A stretch of 64,000 bases of DNA, taken from positions 8,150,001 to 8,214,000 of the forward strand of contig NZ_CP069526.1 of the NCBI RefSeq assembly GCF_016889705.1. Reading direction: 5' to 3'. Below, piece by piece: positions 1-9,066 of this stretch (the first letter of the stretch is position 1; every line of letters begins with the position of its first letter). The translations under genes and the position numbers were made by a program. Source of the DNA: Amycolatopsis sp. FDAARGOS 1241. GTDB taxonomy: Bacteria > Actinomycetota > Actinomycetes > Mycobacteriales > Pseudonocardiaceae. Under the pieces are notes generated by a model. It saw only the letters and a list, made by a program, of their open reading frames with translations, searched no databases and had not been told where the DNA came from.

Positions 1-10
1 GACCCGCCGC

Positions 11-793
11 GTGACCGGCACCGTCGTGGACGTCGACGGGATCGCCCTCCACCTGTGCGAAGACGGTCCGGCCGACGCCCCCGCCGTGCTGCTCGTCCAC
101 GGCTTCAGCGGCTCACTGCACTCCTGGGACCGCCTCACGCCGCTGCTGTCCGGCCGCCACCGCGTGCTGCGCGCCGACCTGCGCGGCCACGGCTGCACGG
201 GCGGCCACACCGGTCTCGACGCGCGCTCGCAGGCGACGACCCTCGCGGCCGCGCTGAAGCTCGCCGGCGCCGGCCGCGTGACGGCCGTCGGGCACTCGTT
301 CGGCGCGGACGTCGTGCTGGAACTGGCCGCGCTGTCCGCGATCGTCGACCGGATCGTCCTCATCGGACAGGCGCCGGACTACAGCCTCGCCACCTTCCCG
401 CCGGGCAACGGGTTGCTGGCGGTGCCGTTCGTCGGCCGCCTGCTGCACCGCCTGGCGGGTGCCGCGCCCGTCGAACTGGCGCTGCGACCCACCCGCCTGC
501 GCCAGGCCCACGCCGACTTCTGCGTCACGAGCCCGGCCATGGCGCAGGCCGTGCTGATCGAACGGCGCCGGCTGCTGACCACGCGCCCGCTCGACGCGCA
601 GGTCGCCGCGCTCGGCCTGCCCACGCTGGCCATCCTCGGCCGCCGCGACCGCCTCTACGACCAGGCGTCCGCGGCTGTCCGTTACCGGGCCGCCGGCGCG
701 CGCGTCGAGGTGCTGGACGCCGGCCACACCCCCTTCACCGACCGGCCGGACGAGGTCGCCGCGCTGGTCGAGCACTTCGCGCGCGAAGGCTGA
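11..793 (+). CDS. alpha/beta-fold hydrolase
   Basis: Predicted cytoplasmic hydrolase of the alpha/beta fold; the substrate is unknown. The oxyanion-hole region LLVHGFSG lies near residue 30. The nucleophile elbow GHSFGAD is near residue 95, with Ser as nucleophile. An acid in LGRRDRLYD and a C-terminal AGHTPF histidine complete the triad. At 260 aa it has the usual length for small esterase or haloperoxidase-like members. I used the GTG at position 11, but the frame is open to the left edge of the window and no good ribosome site is visible, so the real start may lie outside. It is followed by two strong hairpins and faces hisS tail to tail. The fold is secure; the reaction is not. Confidence 0.85.
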   Translation: MTGTVVDVDGIALHLCEDGPADAPAVLLVHGFSGSLHSWDRLTPLLSGRHRVLRADLRGHGCTGGHTGLDARSQATTLAAALKLAGAGRVTAVGHSFGADVVLELAALSAIVDRIVLIGQAPDYSLATFPPGNGLLAVPFVGRLLHRLAGAAPVELALRPTRLRQAHADFCVTSPAMAQAVLIERRRLLTTRPLDAQVAALGLPTLAILGRRDRLYDQASAAVRYRAAGARVEVLDAGHTPFTDRPDEVAALVEHFAREG

Positions 794-795
794 AC

Positions 796-823
796 CGGCC
801 CCGCCGAGGGGGCGGGGCCGTTT
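796..823 (+). terminator. Rho-independent-like terminator of the hydrolase gene
   Basis: A perfect 10-bp stem (796-805 with 811-820) is followed by TTT, three bases after the stop of the hydrolase gene. Confidence 0.75.
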
Positions 824-846
824 GCGGCCACCTGCGCGCGAGAACG

Positions 847-884
847 GGAACAGCCCCGCCGGATCGCTCCGGCGGGGCTGTTCC
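847..884 (-). terminator. bidirectional hairpin between convergent genes
   Basis: A perfect 17-bp inverted repeat (847-863 with 868-884, loop TCGC) lies 23 bases beyond the hisS stop. It probably ends hisS transcription from the right and can also back up the hydrolase terminator. Confidence 0.75.
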
Positions 885-907
885 GCGTTGCTCGGTCGGT
901 GGCTGGG

Positions 908-2212
908 TCAGGCGGGGTTCGCCGGCGTCACCAGCGCGTTCACCGTCGCCGCGACCTCGGCCAGCGCGACCTGCTGTTGCTCACGCGTGGCCAGGCTGCG
1001 GACGGTCACGTTGCCGCCGTCCCAGTCCTCCTGGCCGACGATCACCACGGCCGACGCCCCGGCCTTGTCGGCGCGGGTGAGTTCCTTGCCGAGCTTGCGG
1101 TGCTCCAGGGGCGTCGACGTGCGCAGGCCCGAGGCACGCAGCCTGGCCGCGACCTGGCGGGCCGCGTCGGCGAGCTCCTCGGTGACGGGGATGACCATCA
1201 CGTCGACCTCGTTGCGCGGACTCGGGGTGAGGCCGTGGGTGTCGAGGAAGTCGATGAGCGTGACGTCGCCCATGCCGAAGCCGATGCCCGGGATGCGCTC
1301 CTTGGTGAACAGCGACGCGAGGTCGGCGTAGCGGCCGCCCCCGAACAGCGCGCGGCGGTTCTTCGGCGACGTGTCGAAGACCTCGAACACGGTCGACGTG
1401 TAGTACGCCAGCCCGCGCACGATCATCGGCTCGAACTTCACGAGGCTCGCGGCCGAGCTGGACAGCACCCGGACCAGGTTGGACTGCTCCTTGACGTCGG
1501 CGGGCAGCTCGTCGAGCAGCGCTTCGCCCGCACCCAGCAACTCGGTGAGCTTCTCGAACTGCTTGTCCGCCAGGCCGATCTCCTCGGCGGTCGCCGCGTG
1601 CTCCTCGTGCGACGACTTCTCCCAGCGGTCCACGAGCCCGAAGACGGCCGGCAGGTGCTCCGGCGCCACACCCACGACGTCGGTGAGCGCCGACGTCAGC
1701 AGGTTCCGGTCGTTCACGCGCACGGCGAACATGTCCGGCGTCGCGCCGACGGAACCCATCAGGTCGTGGATGAGCTCGAACATCTCGATCTCGCAGTTCG
1801 CGCTCTCGGAACCGAAGATGTCCGCGTTGATCTGCCAGTGCTCGCGCACGCGGCCGCGCTGCGGGCGTTCGTAGCGGAAGCAGTTCGGGTGGCTGTACCA
1901 GCGCACCGGGAACGACAGCGACTTCGCGTTGCCCGCGATCATCCGCGCGACCGACGGCGTCATCTCCGGGCGCAGCGCCAGCCGCTCCCCGCCGCGTGTG
2001 GTCAGCGTGTACAGCTGCTGGTCCGCGATCTCCTGCCCCGACTTCCGCTCGTAGATCTCGGCGGGCTCGAGGACGGGTCCGTCGTAGCGCAGGAAGCCGT
2101 AGCGCTCCAGCACTTCGTAGAGATGGCCGAACACCTGCGTGCGGACGGACATTTCGGCGGGGAGGAAGTCTCGGGTCCCCTTGACAGGCGCGGTCGACAG
2201 GTATTCAGGCAC
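908..2212 (-). CDS. hisS: histidyl-tRNA synthetase, atypical clade
   Basis: Class II aminoacyl-tRNA synthetase charging tRNA-His with histidine; 434 aa. The catalytic core is visible: the N-terminal KGTRDFLP motif, RPEMTPSVARM, motif 2 FRYERPQRGRVREHWQ, the histidine loop RGLAYYTSTVFEVF and motif 3 GGGRYADLASLF, then the anticodon-binding domain from about residue 330. The usual GLDYY reads GLAYY here, and GGGRYD reads GGGRYA. From memory this is closer to plant-organelle or cyanobacterial-like enzymes than to the main actinobacterial HisS. It starts at GTG 2212 without a clear ribosome site, inside the frame of the upstream membrane-protein ORF, which suggests translational coupling. It could be the only copy or a second one; the window cannot say. 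Confidence 0.92.
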   Translation of the reverse strand: MPEYLSTAPVKGTRDFLPAEMSVRTQVFGHLYEVLERYGFLRYDGPVLEPAEIYERKSGQEIADQQLYTLTTRGGERLALRPEMTPSVARMIAGNAKSLSFPVRWYSHPNCFRYERPQRGRVREHWQINADIFGSESANCEIEMFELIHDLMGSVGATPDMFAVRVNDRNLLTSALTDVVGVAPEHLPAVFGLVDRWEKSSHEEHAATAEEIGLADKQFEKLTELLGAGEALLDELPADVKEQSNLVRVLSSSAASLVKFEPMIVRGLAYYTSTVFEVFDTSPKNRRALFGGGRYADLASLFTKERIPGIGFGMGDVTLIDFLDTHGLTPSPRNEVDVMVIPVTEELADAARQVAARLRASGLRTSTPLEHRKLGKELTRADKAGASAVVIVGQEDWDGGNVTVRSLATREQQQVALAEVAATVNALVTPANPA

Positions 2213-2658
2213 GTCATCAAGCTTAACGACCGCGTCGTGCGGTCACCCGAACGCACCCCATAGGCGGTGACCAGCAGCGCCGCGCCCAGCAGCGCCGCGC
2301 CCGCGGTGGTGATCGACATGCCGGCGCGCGTGCGCAGCATGGCGAGGAAGAAGCCGCCGGACTGCGCGAGCACGCCGAAGAGCAGCAGGAAGCAGACGAC
2401 CCATCGCGTGGTGTCGCCCAGGGCCGTCCGGTCGAGGACCTGCAGCACGACCAGCGCGAGCACCAGCAGCACGCCCGCGTGCGCGTGGCCGGCGCGGAAC
2501 AGGCCGCGCTGCCCGTCGGTGAGCTGCCCGCGCCTGAGCACGCCCATCAGCGCGTAACCCCCGTACATCACGGTGGGCAGCGACACGAGCGCGATGACGG
2601 TGAAGAGCTGAACGAGGTCGTGCAGGGCCTTCTCCTCCCAGGGGTTACAGGTGAGCAT
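2002..2658 (-). CDS. small integral membrane protein running into hisS
   Basis: Unrecognised membrane protein. The first ~145 residues contain about four hydrophobic segments (roughly 15-40, 57-78, 85-107 and 118-135). After LLVTAYGVRSGD the frame turns Arg/Ser/Thr-rich and continues 211 bases into hisS in another frame on the same strand. That tail looks like out-of-frame reading, so the ancestral stop was probably lost; both other frames stop within about 30 bases of that point. The ATG at 2658 lies inside a palindrome. A strong GGAGGAGAAGG site sits further in, before CTG at about 2622, so the true start may be downstream and non-canonical. Real gene likely; both ends uncertain. Confidence 0.55.
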   Translation of the reverse strand: MLTCNPWEEKALHDLVQLFTVIALVSLPTVMYGGYALMGVLRRGQLTDGQRGLFRAGHAHAGVLLVLALVVLQVLDRTALGDTTRWVVCFLLLFGVLAQSGGFFLAMLRTRAGMSITTAGAALLGAALLVTAYGVRSGDRTTRSLSLMTCLNTCRPRLSRGPETSSPPKCPSARRCSAISTKCWSATASCATTDPSSSPPRSTSGSRGRRSRTSSCTR

Positions 2659-2681
2659 GACACTGTTTTAAAACGCTGTCA
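2658..2681. promoter_or_regulatory. 24-bp imperfect palindrome, candidate operator
   Basis: TGACA-GTTTTAAAAC-TGTCA arrangement: outer 5-bp and central 10-bp blocks are perfectly symmetric and only two bases on each side break the symmetry. It is AT-rich in otherwise GC-rich DNA and sits between a leftward membrane gene and a rightward methyltransferase gene, overlapping the first ATG of the former. A dimeric repressor site is the simplest reading; no cognate regulator is adjacent. Confidence 0.5.
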
Positions 2682-2781
2682 CACTACGGGCGAATGGCCG
2701 CGTGCCAGCCCGTGATGTCGTGGTCGAGCTGGTGGTCTCACGGTGAGCCGAACTCGCTCTTCGGGGCCGTACAGTCGATCG

Positions 2782-3618
2782 ATGACTTCCCCGCCGTCCA
2801 CCGAGCAGTTCCTGCGCACCTTCCACGACCACCACCCCGGCAAGCAGAGCGAGAGCATCCGCGACGTCCTGACACCCGGTGGCCGGACCGCCTACGAGAC
2901 GTTCGCCGACCACGTCGGCAGCGCCGAGCGGGTGCTCGACCTCGGGTGCGCGGACGGGGAGCTGCTCTCGATCTTCGCCGCTCGCGGAGCGCATCGGTTG
3001 GCGGGAATCGATCTTTCGCTGAACGAACTCGCGTTCGCGCGCAGGCGGCCGGAGCTGGCGAACGCGGAGCTGCGACTGGGCCGGGCGCAGGAGCTGCCGT
3101 GGGACGCCGGGGCGTTCGACGCGGTCGTCTCGCACATGGCGTTCATGGTGATGAGCGACCCGGAGGCAGTTGCGGCCGAGGCGGCGCGGGTGCTCGCCCC
3201 CGGCGGGCGGTTCGCGGTTGCCGTGGGAAGCGGTGGTGCCGAGGCCGGTGATGCGATCGAGTTGTTCCGGTCGCTCGCTGTGCCGCTCTTCCGCGCGGCT
3301 CGCGCCAAGGGGTTGCTACCGAAGTTCGGTGATCGGCGGCCCCGGACGAGGGAAGGGCTCGACGAGATCCTCGGGCCGGCGGGGTTCGCGCCGATGGCGT
3401 GGGAGCGGATCACCATCCGGCACCGTGGCACTCCGGCGAGGGTGTGGCAGGACAACGTGGCGACGTTCTACGAGATGTCGTCGGTGCCGGCGGATGAGGT
3501 TGCCCGGCTGCGGGAGAGGTTCCTGGCGGAGGCCGAAAAGCTTGCGGTGGACGGGGTGGTGCCGTGGGCGATGGGGATCGACGTTGCCACCACCCGGCTC
3601 GTGGGGGCCGGCGCGTAG
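2782..3618 (+). CDS. class I SAM-dependent methyltransferase
   Basis: Predicted methyltransferase using S-adenosylmethionine; acceptor unknown. Motif I VLDLGCADGELLSIFA lies near residue 45, the acidic residue GIDLS follows one strand later, and the post-motif region has VVSHMAFMVMSDPE and RVLAPGGRFAVAVG. I place the start at ATG 2782, 13 codons inside a longer open frame. The sequence TACAGT at 2770-2775 lies six bases upstream of this ATG and could be a -10 box for a leaderless transcript; no ribosome site is present. It converges on the MmpS-like gene across a shared terminator. Family confident, role unknown. Confidence 0.85.
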   Translation: MTSPPSTEQFLRTFHDHHPGKQSESIRDVLTPGGRTAYETFADHVGSAERVLDLGCADGELLSIFAARGAHRLAGIDLSLNELAFARRRPELANAELRLGRAQELPWDAGAFDAVVSHMAFMVMSDPEAVAAEAARVLAPGGRFAVAVGSGGAEAGDAIELFRSLAVPLFRAARAKGLLPKFGDRRPRTREGLDEILGPAGFAPMAWERITIRHRGTPARVWQDNVATFYEMSSVPADEVARLRERFLAEAEKLAVDGVVPWAMGIDVATTRLVGAGA

Positions 3619-3655
3619 TGCGGGGCGCGACGGTGCGCCCGGTGGAACGCCGACA

Positions 3656-3703
3656 CCCCGCCGCCCCGGGCCCCGCCGCTGTTCGGTGGTGTCGGCGGCG
3701 GGG
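3656..3703. terminator. bidirectional terminator hairpin
   Basis: CCCCGCCGCC (3656-3665) can pair with GGCGGCGGGG (3694-3703), and an alternative shorter-loop pairing uses 3671-3679. It lies between the convergent methyltransferase and MmpS-like genes and is followed by TTT on the plus strand. Confidence 0.6.
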
Positions 3704-3720
3704 TTTCTCGCCGCACCGGG

Positions 3721-4383
3721 TCAGAAGCCGTCGCAGGAGGCGGTGGCGAACTGGCCGGTCGCGGTCGCGGTCTTCGACTCCTGGCCGTCGACGACGACCT
3801 TGCAGGTAGCGCTTCCGCCGTCGGCACCGGTCGTGACGGTGAGCGTGCCGCCCTTCAGCAGGCCCTGGGCGGTGACGTCCTTCGACCACGGCAGCTTGGC
3901 CTGTTCCTGGTTGGTGGACAGGTCGCTGCCGGACATCGTGGAGTAGGTGATCGTGGCGTCCTTCGCGGAGCCGGTCACCTCGTAGTGGACCGTGACGCTG
4001 CGGTTGGCCTCGGTGTTCAGGTCGTTGACGGCCTTGGTGGTCGTCGCGGCCCACACGATGCAGATGATCAGGCCGATCACGGACAGGACCAGGCCGGTGA
4101 TCGTGAGGCCCTTGTTCGTCGCACGGTGCTTGCGGATCCGGCCGAGCCCGACGGCGGCGAAGATGATGCCGAGGATGACCAGAGGCCAGGCGACCAGCCC
4201 GATGATCGGGATGAAGGAGAAGATCAGGCCGATCAGCCCCAGCACGAATCCGGCGGTACCGAGCCCGTTCTTCGGGGCGGGCGGCACGGGCGCGGCCTGC
4301 TGGGGGAAGGACTGCTGCGGGTAAGGCTGGCTCAAGGTTTCGTTCTGCTTTCGGTGTCGGGGTTTTCGTGGTGAAGACGGCAA
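3721..4383 (-). CDS. membrane protein with DUF4190-like and MmpS-like domains
   Basis: Membrane-anchored protein. A Pro/Gln-rich cytoplasmic N-terminus (PYPQQSFPQQ) precedes two hydrophobic hairpins: GTAGFVLGLIGLIFSFIPII and the GLTITGLVLSVIGLIICIVW region. That arrangement is DUF4190-like. The C-terminal ~100 residues resemble the extracytoplasmic domain of MmpS proteins: VTVHYEVTGSAKDATITYST, LPWSKDV, and a paired Cys near SATCKV and ASCDGF. MmpS proteins accompany MmpL exporters in mycobacteria, but no MmpL gene is nearby, so a stand-alone envelope role is more likely. The frame begins at ATG 4383; a TTG at 4335 giving MSQPYPQQ would match related N-termini and may be the real start. Confidence 0.75.
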   Translation of the reverse strand: MPSSPRKPRHRKQNETLSQPYPQQSFPQQAAPVPPAPKNGLGTAGFVLGLIGLIFSFIPIIGLVAWPLVILGIIFAAVGLGRIRKHRATNKGLTITGLVLSVIGLIICIVWAATTTKAVNDLNTEANRSVTVHYEVTGSAKDATITYSTMSGSDLSTNQEQAKLPWSKDVTAQGLLKGGTLTVTTGADGGSATCKVVVDGQESKTATATGQFATASCDGF

Positions 4384-4530
4384 GCCTCAGGCATGTCGGC
4401 GCCCGCACCCTTTCGGTTACGCGCCACAGCAAGGTGTTATGTCCGTGTTATCTCGGCTCGCCGCGTTCGCGCGCGTCGTCCGGTGCAGGCGCCAGGCCCG
4501 TCCTGTCCGGGGAAGTCGCGGTGTCTACGC

Positions 4531-5706
4531 CTACGGCTGCGCTCGGGTGAACCGCAACGTGAAAGTCGCCCCCGCGCCGGGCACGCCGGCGGCCGCGATG
4601 GTGCCGCCGTGGCCGGTGACGACTTCGTGGACCAGGGCGAGCCCCAGGCCGAAGCGGCGGCCTTCGCCGGAGGAGCCGTGGGAGAAGCGTTCGAACAGGC
4701 GCTCGGCGTCTTTCTGCGGGAAGCCCGTGCCGGTGTCGGCGACGCGGAGTTCGACGTGGCGGTCGTCCGGGTTGGCGAGGGTCACCTCGATCGAGCCGCC
4801 GGGTGGGGTGTGGCCGAGGGCGTTGTCCAGCAACGCGGAGAGGACGCGGCGAAGCGCGGCGGGGACACCGGGCACCACATCGGCGAGGTCGGGTGAGCGC
4901 GACACCGAGATCCGGACCCGCCGGTCGCCCGCTCGCACCGACTCCGCCTCGACGGCCTGCTCCGCGAGCAACCCCAGCCGGACCGGCTCCAGGGACGGCC
5001 GTTCGTTGCAAGCCTGGGTGGCCAGCAAGAGATCCTCGACGACCTCGCCCAGTTCGCGAGTGCCGAACGCCAGCTGATCCAGCTCAGCGGACGGCACCGG
5101 CGACGAACGCGCGCGCCGGGCCAGCAGTTGCGCCCGCGTGTGCAGCCGGGTCAGCGGTGCCCGGAGTTCGTGCGACGCGTCGGCCACGAAGGTCCGTTGC
5201 CGGCGCAGGGCCTCGCCCAGGGGACGGATCGCGCGACCCGCCAGCACGAAACCGCTCGCCACTGACACCACCAGCACCACCAGTTCGGCCACGACCAGCC
5301 CGACGACGAGCTGCTGACGGTCGGCGATCAAGTAGTGCTCGTCCACGAAGACCTGCCACAGCTGCCCGTTCCGGCTGACCGTGCGGACGGTGTAGGTCGA
5401 ACCGCCCAGCGAAAGCTCGGTGGTCCCCACCGCACCGGCGGGCGGTGGCACGAACGGCAACGCGGCGGGCACGTGGCCCGTGGGCGTCACCAGGAAAACG
5501 CACCCCGGCGGTGTGGCCGACAGCCCCTGCGCCAGCGTGTGGTCGATCTGCCGCGAGATCTCCACGCGCTGGCCGTGCACCAGCACGAAGTATGCGATCA
5601 CCCCGGCGGCGAGCACGACCAGCGTGATCACCACGGCGATCTGGCTCGCGATCGTCCGCCGCGCGCGCCGGAGGGCGAGCGCGTCCGGGTCGACGACCGC
5701 CGTCAC
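4531..5706 (-). CDS. sensor histidine kinase
   Basis: Membrane histidine kinase of a two-component system. TM1 lies at about residues 22-44, an extracytoplasmic sensor loop at about 45-132, and TM2 at about 133-155, followed by a short HAMP-like linker. The HisKA box is FVADASHELRAPLTRLH with phosphorylated His179. The HATPase has N box LLDNALGHTPPGG, G1 box VADTGTGFP, F box ERFSHG and G2 box GLGLALVHEV. Its start overlaps the stop of the response regulator gene by four bases, so the pair is translationally coupled. The signal is unknown; the sensor loop has no recognisable domain. Confidence 0.93.
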   Translation of the reverse strand: MTAVVDPDALALRRARRTIASQIAVVITLVVLAAGVIAYFVLVHGQRVEISRQIDHTLAQGLSATPPGCVFLVTPTGHVPAALPFVPPPAGAVGTTELSLGGSTYTVRTVSRNGQLWQVFVDEHYLIADRQQLVVGLVVAELVVLVVSVASGFVLAGRAIRPLGEALRRQRTFVADASHELRAPLTRLHTRAQLLARRARSSPVPSAELDQLAFGTRELGEVVEDLLLATQACNERPSLEPVRLGLLAEQAVEAESVRAGDRRVRISVSRSPDLADVVPGVPAALRRVLSALLDNALGHTPPGGSIEVTLANPDDRHVELRVADTGTGFPQKDAERLFERFSHGSSGEGRRFGLGLALVHEVVTGHGGTIAAAGVPGAGATFTLRFTRAQP

Positions 5707-6380
5707 ATGGCTCCGATCTGGTAGCCGAGGCCGTGGACGGTCTTCACGACGTCGCGGCCGAGTTTGCGTCTCAGGTAGTAGACGTAGGTGTCCACAATGG
5801 ATTCACCGGTCGAGTCGGAGAACACGTGGGTGCGCAGGGAAGCGCGCGGGTGGATGGCCTTCGGCCGCTGCGCGAGCGTGCGCAGGAGCTCGAACTCGCG
5901 GCCGGACAGCGTCACGCGTTCGCCGCGCGCGAGTACGACTTCGCGGCGCTGCAGGTCGAGCGCGGCCGTCCCCAGCGGGAGGCACTCGGCGCCTTCCCAG
6001 TCCCGGCGGCACAACGCGCGCAGCCGGGCCAGCAGTTCGTCGGTCTCGAACGGTTTCACCAGGTAGTCGTCAGCACCCGCGTCGAGGCCGTGGACGCGGT
6101 CGGCCAGCTCACCCAGCGCCGAGAGCACCAGCACGCGCGCGGTCACGGCGCGGCGCCGCAATCCGGCCAGCACCGCCAGCCCGTCCATCACCGGCAGGCG
6201 GCGGTCGAGGACGATCACGTCGAAGCGCCCGGTGAGGCCGAGGTGCAGGCCGCGCTGGCCGTCGTGGGCAAGCTCGACGTGGTAGCCGGATTCGGTGAAC
6301 AGCTCGGCGAGCATTCCGGCCAGCTCACGATCGTCCTCCACCAGGAGCACCCGGGCTGCGGTTCCTGCCTCATCGTGCAC
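5703..6380 (-). CDS. OmpR/PhoB-type response regulator
   Basis: DNA-binding response regulator, 225 aa, partner of the downstream kinase. The receiver domain has the acidic pocket VEDD (residues 14-17), phospho-acceptor Asp59 in VIVLDRRLP and the conserved Lys in YLVKPFE. The C-terminal winged helix ends with VDTYVYYLRRKLG and VKTVHGLGYQIG, typical of the OmpR/PhoB class. It is the first gene of the two-gene operon. No neighbouring gene stands out as the target; the nearest in-line candidate, the antiporter operon upstream, reads in the same direction and ends just before it. Confidence 0.94.
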   Translation of the reverse strand: MHDEAGTAARVLLVEDDRELAGMLAELFTESGYHVELAHDGQRGLHLGLTGRFDVIVLDRRLPVMDGLAVLAGLRRRAVTARVLVLSALGELADRVHGLDAGADDYLVKPFETDELLARLRALCRRDWEGAECLPLGTAALDLQRREVVLARGERVTLSGREFELLRTLAQRPKAIHPRASLRTHVFSDSTGESIVDTYVYYLRRKLGRDVVKTVHGLGYQIGAM

Positions 6381-6437
6381 GTGTCCATACTCGCAGTCAG
6401 CAGCGCGATTGAGCCCTCAACTTTCGTAGGTAATCGA

Positions 6438-7721
6438 TCATTTTCCGGCCGGCTGCGCCGAAAGGAGGAACTCCGGCAGCTGTTCGCCGGAGTACTTCCG
6501 CCGGTCGCGCCGGTCGAGCCAGCCGAGCACGGGCGAGGTCATGATCGTGGTGACCAACGCGACGAGCACCAGCACCGTGAACAACGCCGGCGACACGATC
6601 CCCGCCGCCAGCCCCACGTTCAACGCGATCAGCTGCATCAGCCCCCGAGCGTTCACGAGCACCCCGACGCGCAGCGCGATCGGCTGCGACTCCCCCACCA
6701 GCCGCGCCGCGCCCCACGACGCACCCAGCTTGCCGACCACTGCCACCACCACGCACACGACCGCGAACAGCAGCAGGTTCGGATCGGCGAGCAGCGCGAA
6801 CCGCGTGTTCAGACCGGAGTAGGTGAAGAACAGCGGCAGGAACACGACCTGCCCGAGCGGCATGATCTTCGCGAGCACCTGGTCCGCCGCCTCGCCGCGC
6901 GGGAACGCGATCCCGATCACGAACGCGCCGAACACCGCGTAGAGCCCGATGGTGTCGGTGAACCACGCCGCCGCGAAGGGGATCATCGCCGTCACGAGCA
7001 GGCGCTGGTCCACCGTCACCCGCGGGCTCTCCATCGTCTTCACCAGCACCCGCCGCACGACGAGCCACACGAGCAGCGCGAACAGCAGTCCGCCGCCGAC
7101 GGCGGTGGCGACCGGTCCCGCCGAGCCGGCGTGCAGGCCGAGCACCACGGCGAGCAGGATCCACGCCAGCACGTCGTCGAGCGCCCCGCACGCGAGCGCG
7201 AGCGATCCGAACCGCGTCGAGGCGATGCCGCGTTCGGTGATGATCCGCGTGAGCATCGGGAACGCTGTGATCGCGATCGCCACCCCGACGAACGCCGCCG
7301 ACACCACCGGCGACACCCCTGGCTTGAGGATGTCGACCCAGCCGGCGCCGAGCACGCTGACCCCGACACCCAGCGCGAGCGGCACCACCGTGCCCGCGGA
7401 GGAAACGGCGGTCACCGTCTTCACGGAGCTCTTGACCGTCGCGACGCGGAACTCGTACCCGGCGCCGAACATGTAGATCACGAGCCCGATCTGGCCGCCC
7501 AGGTACAGCAGTTTCCGCACGTCGTCGGGGAACAGCCACTCCTGCGCGTCCGGCAGCAGCAGCCCGAGCAGCGACGGCCCGAGCAGCACACCCGCCACCA
7601 TCTCCCCCACCACCGGCGGCTGGCCGAGCTTGACCGCGAGCGCGGTCACCAGCCGGACCACCGCCAGGATCACCACCACAGCCAGGAAGAACGCCGGTGC
7701 GGCTTCCGTCGCGGACATCAT
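6438..7721 (-). CDS. CPA2-type cation/proton antiporter (Kef-like)
   Basis: Integral membrane exchanger with about 12-13 hydrophobic segments, the last gene of a four-gene operon. Family features include GQPPVVGEMVAGVLLGPSLLG near the N-terminus, the central ALACGALDDVLAWILLA segment with its paired Asp residues, and FAAAWFTDTIGLYAVFGAFV. It lacks the cytoplasmic TrkA-N domain of full Kef channels. Two adjacent ATGs (7721 and 7718) overlap the P450 stop; either could start. Antiporters of this family sit beside several actinomycete natural-product clusters, where they are thought to serve export or resistance. That role here is inference from context. Confidence 0.88.
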   Translation of the reverse strand: MMSATEAAPAFFLAVVVILAVVRLVTALAVKLGQPPVVGEMVAGVLLGPSLLGLLLPDAQEWLFPDDVRKLLYLGGQIGLVIYMFGAGYEFRVATVKSSVKTVTAVSSAGTVVPLALGVGVSVLGAGWVDILKPGVSPVVSAAFVGVAIAITAFPMLTRIITERGIASTRFGSLALACGALDDVLAWILLAVVLGLHAGSAGPVATAVGGGLLFALLVWLVVRRVLVKTMESPRVTVDQRLLVTAMIPFAAAWFTDTIGLYAVFGAFVIGIAFPRGEAADQVLAKIMPLGQVVFLPLFFTYSGLNTRFALLADPNLLLFAVVCVVVAVVGKLGASWGAARLVGESQPIALRVGVLVNARGLMQLIALNVGLAAGIVSPALFTVLVLVALVTTIMTSPVLGWLDRRDRRKYSGEQLPEFLLSAQPAGK

Positions 7722-9066
7722 TCGCCTCCGTGATTCGCGAAGTATGCGACGCACAAGCGTTTCCGCCGCGCGTCGAGCACCATGTACGTGCCGAACACGA
7801 GCTGGGCCAGGCTCCGCCACACGTCCTCCCACCGGTCGCGCACGGCGAGGTACGCGAGGGTGCCGCGTGTCGACCGAGTCGAACCGCGCGGGGTGAGGAA
7901 AACGGGGCCGCGGTTGGGGATCGAGCGGGTGTGCGCAGCCGACGACGACACCGCGAAGCGGCGCAGGAACTCCCGCGTCACCACCCGCATCGTGATCGGC
8001 GCGAGCCCGCGGGCCGGGCACGCGCGGTTCTGTGTGACGCCGAACGGCAGGAAGTTCACGTCCTTCTTCAGGGGCGCTGCGTGGACTGGGCACCCCGTGG
8101 GCGGCTCCCAGCGCGACGGGTCGAACTCCTCGGGCCGCTCGAACCCGGCGTGGTGGAAATCGGGATAGCTGAACAGCAGCACGGTGCCGGCGTCGATCTT
8201 CTTGTCGTCGAGCTCGATGTCGGCGGTCGTGATGCGGTGCGCGATGCCGAACAGCGGGTACGTGCGCAACCCTTCGTCGATCACGCGGTCCAGGTACGCG
8301 TCGTCGTACGGGTTCTCGACGAGCCGCCGCTGCACGTCCGGGTGCTGCGCGATGATCATCAGCAGGTGGGCCATCGCCTCGGACATCTGCACCACGGCCG
8401 TGTTGAAGAACGTGCCTTGCAGGTAGAACACCTGCTCCTGGGGCGAAAGCCTTGACGGCAACGCGTGCGGCACGTCGGCGAGGCGCCGCCGCAGGTACTG
8501 GGTGAGCTTCGCGCGGCGGCGCATGTTCCGCGGCCGCACGCACTTCAGCGCCGAGACGACGTCGTCGGCGTGGCCGACGATGAGGTCGCGCGCCTCGGGC
8601 GGGCACGGTTCGCCGAACACGAGCTCGTAGTACAGCTCGGCCCAGATCGGCATCATCTCGTCGCGCAGCCGGATCAACCGGCCCTCCCCGACCTCCAGCT
8701 CGTCGAGCACGTGCGCCGCGACGCGCCGGGTCAGCTCTTCCGACTCCGCGCGCGGTTTCACGAGGATGTGCCGCGTGGTCTTGGCGACCTCGTCGTAGCG
8801 CGGGCCGGCTTCGAGGTGCTCCTGGTGCACTTCGGGGCCGGGCGCGAGCCAGTACCAGAACAGGTCCGACAGCGCCGCGCCCTTGCTGCGCCCCATCGCC
8901 GCCGGGTCGGCGTAGAGGCGGCGGAAGTCCTCGACCGGCACCGGCAGGCCTTCGTCGCCGTTGACCATCGCGAAGATCGTCACCCGCAGCGCGACCACCC
9001 GGCCGGGCAGCCACTTCGGCAGGGACCCGACGAGCGCGGCGGCCAGCGCGGCCGGCAGCAGGCGCC

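Noticed and set aside
5733..7733. 666-codon open frame antisense to the response regulator and antiporter genes
   Set aside because: His/Arg/Gln-rich shadow of two well-supported genes.
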